Positions 59,071-64,000 of a stretch of DNA of 64,000 bases are shown here, piece after piece (the first letter of the stretch is position 1; each line of letters starts with the position of its first letter). The notes under the pieces are model-generated. The model made no database searches and was not told where the DNA came from. It was given only the letters and a program-made list of their open reading frames with translations. Origin of the DNA: Schistocephalus solidus (taxonomy: Eukaryota; Platyhelminthes; Cestoda; Diphyllobothriidea; Diphyllobothriidae); assembly GCA_017591395.1 (NCBI GenBank), contig WEDG01003255.1:186001-250000 (forward strand), written 5' to 3'. The position numbers and the translations under genes were made by a program.

Positions 59071-61499
59071 AAATCAATTTTCGGCAGATGCTCAGAACTA
59101 CTGCGTGGGTTCAAGCACTGTCATTTGTGTTCGAGAATATTCCGCCACATATGAGTGGTATTCGCTAATCGATTCTCCCTGCAGGGCGGAATACGGCCGT
59201 TCGGTTTTTGCTGGCGTCAAAGTTTAGAGCTCTCGCGGATGATCGTATAGTGATGCGGCTTCATATTCTATAGATTTTTCATAATGCAATGTTAGTTTAA
59301 TCACTAAAATTGATGCACCCGAGCTCAAAGACTATGCTTGCAGGCAGTCTGAGTAAATGGGATATTCCGGTTGGTTCTATAATAGTAAACAATAAGTCTA
59401 ACACGGCACGATAGACTTAAGAGGGCGGGATAGGAAAGTAAAACGTAGACATAGATTCAAATTTTTTAGGTAAGCAGCTTAGTGTATGAAATAAACGTGT
59501 AGTATTCGATTGAAAAGCGAACGGAAAGAAGGAGCAGTGAACAAAGAACAGTGGGAATCGACTAGCGAGAATGCCAAAACAAAGAATACATGCGTCACAT
59601 ACATCTAGTTACTAACAAGCAGTTAGTAGCCAATATAACAAAATACAACTAATCTTCTGTATGTCCCAATGGGTAATAAGTATGTAAGAGGTACTGCCCC
59701 GCAAACACAAGGTAGCGTTCCTCAAGTTTCCGTCATTAAATTTGAGTGAAAAATTTTAGAAAATGTACAAAGGAACAATAGATGCTGCTCTGGATGGCAA
59801 AGCTTGACGTCAAATGGTATAGTAATTTACAGGAATTACACCCTGTAAATTCCTGTATAGCGGGCTAATGAATTTTGAATGATAATGTGCGTATGAATCT
59901 GTTCAATTCACACTCAGTGCCATGAATAGTTAAGCATTAAGTATATTTCGATATATTGTTTGTGCCCGCATAAAATCAATCATACCCTGTGTAAAAAGAA
60001 TCCAGGGAAATTTCCTTCATAATTAAAGAAAGGGACGGTTTTAACCACTTGATAGCACCTATCGATTTTGAAATAGTCTGCCTTTTTATTTGTCGTTACA
60101 GCTTAAAAACGTGCATTGATAAGTCTCTTAAACCAGCTTAACTAAATCCAAAGAGAGTTCTTGAACCTCAGTAAATTTTGTAAGAAGATGGGCCACGTTG
60201 TTTAGATTGAAGCGACATTACTAAAGCCGAAAATAGAGACCAGACAAATTTCTCCTAAGTTATCATAAAATCTACAACCTTATAAATAATCTAAATACAT
60301 TCTTGCTCCAAGTATTCCATAGAAAAATAAGTAATTTCCTATAAAATAAGTTAAATTGATATTTTGTTCCTCTTTAAAATAAAGGGAATATACTTTTTAC
60401 AGGAAATAAAAAATTGAGAAATATATACTAATCAGTACCTTCCGCAAAACCAGTGTCTAACAAGGCCGCATACAAGCACATACAGCAGCAGAAGGCGGCT
60501 GCCAAGCAGCCTGCTAAATGCCAATGTTAGCTCTGAGTTATATCGCACGACAGAGATGTGAGCACACCATGGGAACGAAAACCAAGCCAAAAACTCCACA
60601 GGGAGTCTTCTAATGAAATGGAGGCTGGACTGAACAAAAGCCAACGCAGTAAATTAGAAAGAAAGTACAACCAACACACGCTTGACCGAATCTTTCACGG
60701 ATTTGGACTTTGCGAGCTATGTGACCAGTTTGTCCAGAGTATGTGAAATGATTGAACTGGGAACGAGAGTTCCGTCAGTTGAAATATTTGATGCAAAAAC
60801 AGCAGGCACTTGGTTAAACCGAAAACGAAATACAGCATCGCCAACTCTTGACAACCTTGATACTTTCCTCCGATTTTTCAACCACGACGATGGTCTCCAG
60901 GTTCAGTTGATGATCGAAGCGAGTTCTGATGGTTAAGCTTTTTTGATTGGTGGACTATGCAGTCAGCAAGGTCACACTCGATGATGATCTCGTGATCTCT
61001 ATTGTTCCATCTTCGTTTTGACCCTGGTGTCCACGATGAGTTCCTCCTCTCTCACCTCCGCTGGTGGTTATAAACAGTAGCTCTGACTGCTATATTATCT
61101 CTCACCCGACAAGGAGCGTTCTGAACCCTCATACGTTGTCAGCAACCTCACAATACTAGCCCGTTGCATATATCTATTCATTTTTTTAGTGAAGCAGTCT
61201 TTTTTCAAATTGGCGGCTCGCCGATCTCCGCCTCCGATTTAACTGTAGGAGTTTTTACGGCTTTTTTTCTATTTCGCCGTATATGTCAAAGATTGTTGAC
61301 TATTGTTTTAAAAATGGCAAATCGTTCTGTATCGGATATGCCTTCCATATTATTCATTTCTGCTGTTGATATTGCTGCTCACATAGTGCAGCAATTATCA
61401 ATTTTGTATTTATTTATACCGCGATACTAAGTTTGTAATGATGGGGCTCTCTGGGTCTTAAATATACAATTTATTCATTTATTTACTCGGGAACATATT
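59071..61499. other. Unassigned, mainly AT-rich
   Basis: No gene recognised with confidence. An inverted repeat tacaggaatt/aattcctgta lies at 59828-59857. A plus open stretch at 60658-60936 reads LDFASYVTSLSRVCEMIELG and TLDNLDTFLRFFNHDDG and ends at a stop; it is protein-like, but I know no family for it. Confidence 0.3.
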
Positions 61500-63190
61500 A
61501 ACGGAAGGACCGCAGAAATTCTAGCTACCGTCCCAGTTTTTTTCGATCGTCGTTTACGGTTGAATCGTCTGATGACAATCCAGAACCTGCAATGGCCGAA
61601 GATACGGCTGCCATTGAAACCGGAGCCTTTGAAGTCGACGAAGTCAGACGGGTCCTCAACCAAATTAAGCCAGATGAGTCTCTTGGTTTGGATGGGATCC
61701 ATGGACTGATTCTCAAAGAACTATCGATCGAGCCAGCAATGCCTCTTTCATCTCTGTGCAAGTTTTCAAGGAAAACAGAGAGCTTCTCTTCGCTGTGGAA
61801 GACAACCAACATCGTTTCCTTATATATGGGAGGTAGCAAGATGACAGCAAACAGCTTTAGGCATATGAGCTTGATTTGCCTTTCCTGTGAAACAATATAA
61901 GTCCTTGTAAAGCGTGCTTTACTAAAACTGTGTGAAAATGACTTCTTATCGAATTTTCAGCATGGTTTTCGGAGAGCATGCTCCTGCCTTTCAAACCCGC
62001 TGACTTCTCTTGAAGCCTGGACCATTTCTTTAGGAGAGGGCTTCGAAGAAGATGGAGTAAACATCAATTTCCGCAAAACATTTGAGAACTTTGCACATCA
62101 ATGCCTTATACATAAACTGAACGTCCTTGGCATCAGGGGAAAGTTTTTGAACTGAATAATGCCATTTCTGATCGGTCGAAAACAACGCGTCAGTATTGGA
62201 GAGGATAAATCAAACTGGGTGAACGTAGTTAATGGCGTTCCTCAAGGCTCAATTCTTGGCCCCTTAATTTTCCTTCTTTATGTAAATGACAGTCCTCTGA
62301 TATGGAACTGCGGTAACATCATGTTTACCGATGACGTTAAGCTGATGCGAGCAGAATGCTCTGCAAAATAATCGGTGCGGACTGCAAACATGGTCCGAGA
62401 AGCTTTTTAACGGGATAAAGTCCTTTCTGGTCGGTCTAAAACAACGCGTCTCTATCGGAGAAGATAAATCGGACTGGGTGAACCTGGTTAGTGGCGTTCC
62501 TCGCGGCTCCGTTCTTGGTAACTTACTTTTCATTCTTTATGCAAATGACCATCTTCAGGAATGATACTACGGTAAGCTCATGTTTGCCGATGACATTAAG
62601 CTGTGGCAAATCAGTAAAGACCCGAGCAATCAGAATCCTCTGCAAAATTATCTTCGGAGACTGTAAACATGGTCCGAAAAATAACTACTAGATTTCACTG
62701 TGTAAAAGTGTGCCGTTCTCCACCTGTGTCCAACCAATTTTTTCCAACTGCGAACTTGAGGGCATATTACCTGAATGACTTTCAAATTCCCATCGAATCT
62801 TCACAGGAAGACCTCCTCTTTGAATACAGAGAAATCTTAAGCCAACGTTGCAATGCGTCAATGCTGCACACACCGCCATGCAAGTACTAAAAGCTATCAA
62901 AAGGGCGTTTGTATCTTTCGACGAAGCCCTCTTTGGTAAAGCCTACGGCACATTCGACCGACCGAAGCTAGAATATGGCATATAAGCGTGGCGGCTACGG
63001 CTCACAAAAGAAAAAAATATATCCCGAGAAACCGCAACCTCGTGCAACAAAGCTATTAATAGGTCTAAAATACGTCTCTTATATAGAGAGACTGAACTGC
63101 CTAAATATATCCCCTTGGTGTTACAGGCAGCATTGAAGTGACCTTGTCTTAGTTTACAAGGGCTTTTCCGAACAAGCCCCAATAGCTAGT
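61500..63190 (+). mobile_element. LINE-B: CR1/jockey-like RT, degenerate
   Basis: Plus-strand blocks in order: EVRRVLNQIKPDESLGLDGI (61640-61700), WKTTNIVSLYMGGSK, FQHGFRRACSCLSN, NINFRKTFENFAHQCLIHKL (motif A with the first catalytic Asp replaced by Asn), NGVPQGSILGPLIFLLYVND (motif B) and MFTDDVKLM (Asp-Asp box). Then a second copy of the motif B-C segment, and the C-terminal KRAFVSFDEALFGKAYGTF and RPKLEYGI (62890-62990). Several stops occur. The element is dead and truncated at both ends. Confidence 0.8.
62155..62685 (+). repeat. Tandem duplication inside LINE-B RT
   Basis: 62160-62402 and 62415-62678 are diverged copies of the same RT segment: gatcggtcgaaaacaacgcg / ggtcggtctaaaacaacgcg, tggcgttcctcaaggctc / tggcgttcctcgcggctc, then an atgtttaccgatgac / atgtttgccgatgac box and a catggtccga end. 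The second copy keeps FADDIKLW. The divergence suggests two related elements joined, not a fresh duplication. Confidence 0.75.
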
Positions 63191-63249
63191 GGTAGTGCTC
63201 AGTTTCCCTGTCTGTCATTTACAACTCCATAGTTTACTCTCATTCAACT

Positions 63250-64000
63250 ACATCAGGCGCGTGCTATCCCACAAACGTTTTCAGAACAGGGCGGGAGCAC
63301 CCGTCCACTGTGTTCAGTGGCCCATCAACCACTGGACAATTTAGCCATCCACACTCATACCCACTTACACTGTTCGTTCTAAATACCAGATCCTTGCTCA
63401 ATAAAATGCTTCTGCTTCAGACTCTGGTCTTCGTTCACTGTTCAGATATTATTATAGTAACTGAAACATGGGCAAAACCTACCGTAGCCTACTTAGAACT
63501 CTCTCTTATAGGTTATAATTGTACTCAAAATGATCGTCGCGACAGCCATGGTGGAGGAAGCTGTATCTATGTTAAGCAAGCGCTGGCATTTCAGCCCCAA
63601 GACCATCCACAATTAACCGCATTTGAAGAGAGCTGTTGGTTTCAAATTACCTTAAAGAATAAGAAGTCTTTACTCGTTGGCTGCGTTATCGCCCACCAAA
63701 TGCCCATGAGGATTTCGATCTTTGTCTCTCGCAGGCATTTCACGCCACGACTGACTTGAATTTTAAGTATTGTTTGATTACAGGTGATTTAAACCTTCCT
63801 GAAATTCTATGGTTTCCGGTCCCTTCCGGACCTATGAAATTCGAGGACTTACTCGAGGCTGTGGATATCGGCATGTGGACTCAGGTTGTTGACTTTCCTA
63901 CCCGAGGTTCAAGCATATTTGATCTAATCTTCTGCAGAGGTTCCCTGACTTTGACAGTGTCATTTTTAGGTCAATGTGGGAGCTCAGACCACGAAATCAT
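63250..64000 (+). mobile_element. LINE 5' part (APE endonuclease), cut by window end
   Basis: The frame from about 63310 gives LFVLNTRSLLNKM, DIIIVTETWAKPTVA (the conserved Glu), GYNCTQNDRRDSHGGGSCIY and SCWFQITLKNKKSLLVGC. After one missing base near 63686 another frame continues YRPPNAHEDFDLCLSQAF, ITGDLNLPEILW (catalytic Asp/Asn), TRGSSIFDLIFCRGS and GSSDHEI (catalytic Asp-His) to the edge. All endonuclease motifs are present, so only the single shift breaks what is visible. It is CR1/jockey-like and may belong to the same family as LINE-B, which lies just upstream in the same orientation. Confidence 0.8.

Overview
This is a repeat-dominated stretch of animal nuclear DNA, most likely from a flatworm and probably a diphyllobothriidean tapeworm (Schistocephalus/Spirometra/Dibothriocephalus type). 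It is not bacterial or viral: the one clear gene has GT-AG introns, and the rest is non-LTR retrotransposons, Penelope-like elements, tRNA-derived SINEs and long microsatellites. The tapeworm placement is inferred from the LINE whose reverse transcriptase is followed by C2H2 fingers, a protein type I recall from these worms; it was not checked by search.

One conventional protein gene is well supported. It is a three-exon Fez-family zinc-finger gene (51532-54112, +) encoding an Eh1 repressor motif and six C2H2 fingers. Nothing else is recognisable as a host gene. A few CpG-rich or splice-signal-bearing stretches (30499-30572, 42250-42690, 50837-51051, 60658-60936) are weak candidates only.

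Layout. 1-2580: SINE, AT-rich repeat R1 and unassigned sequence. 2580-9540: a rearranged inverted duplication whose modules are separated by trinucleotide microsatellites, plus a small fold-back with TTAGGG-like repeats. 9743-17230: two copies of one dead Penelope-like element (PLE) interleaved with minus-strand pieces of a C2H2-finger LINE (LINE-A) and (CA)n tracts. 17230-20750: SINE, a third PLE fragment and unassigned DNA. 20750-22630: an inverted pair of LINE-A tail modules and a three-unit SINE tandem array. 22870-26460: unassigned, partly GC-rich. 26460-29630: a second SINE array inside a larger inverted repeat. 31655-33290: R1 copy. 33800-35960: SINEs. 35990-41810: the longest LINE-A copy (+), with nested tail duplications. 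42250-42960: promoter-like CpG-rich patch and a 50-bp palindrome. 45470-48940: R2 and R1 copies. 51532-54112: Fez-family gene. 55700-56320: a fourth PLE fragment, of another family. 56799-56982: a 46-bp minisatellite. 58060-58830: SINE/LINE-A chimera. 61500-64000: two CR1/jockey-like LINE pieces head to tail, the second cut by the window end.

Functionally the mobile elements look dead: frameshifts, stops and lost catalytic residues are visible in the PLE, LINE-A and LINE-B. The most interesting structure is how elements join: breakpoints repeatedly fall in (GAG)n, (ACT)n and (CA)n tracts, and SINE and LINE-tail modules have been amplified in tandem or in inverted pairs. All homology statements rest on reading by eye.
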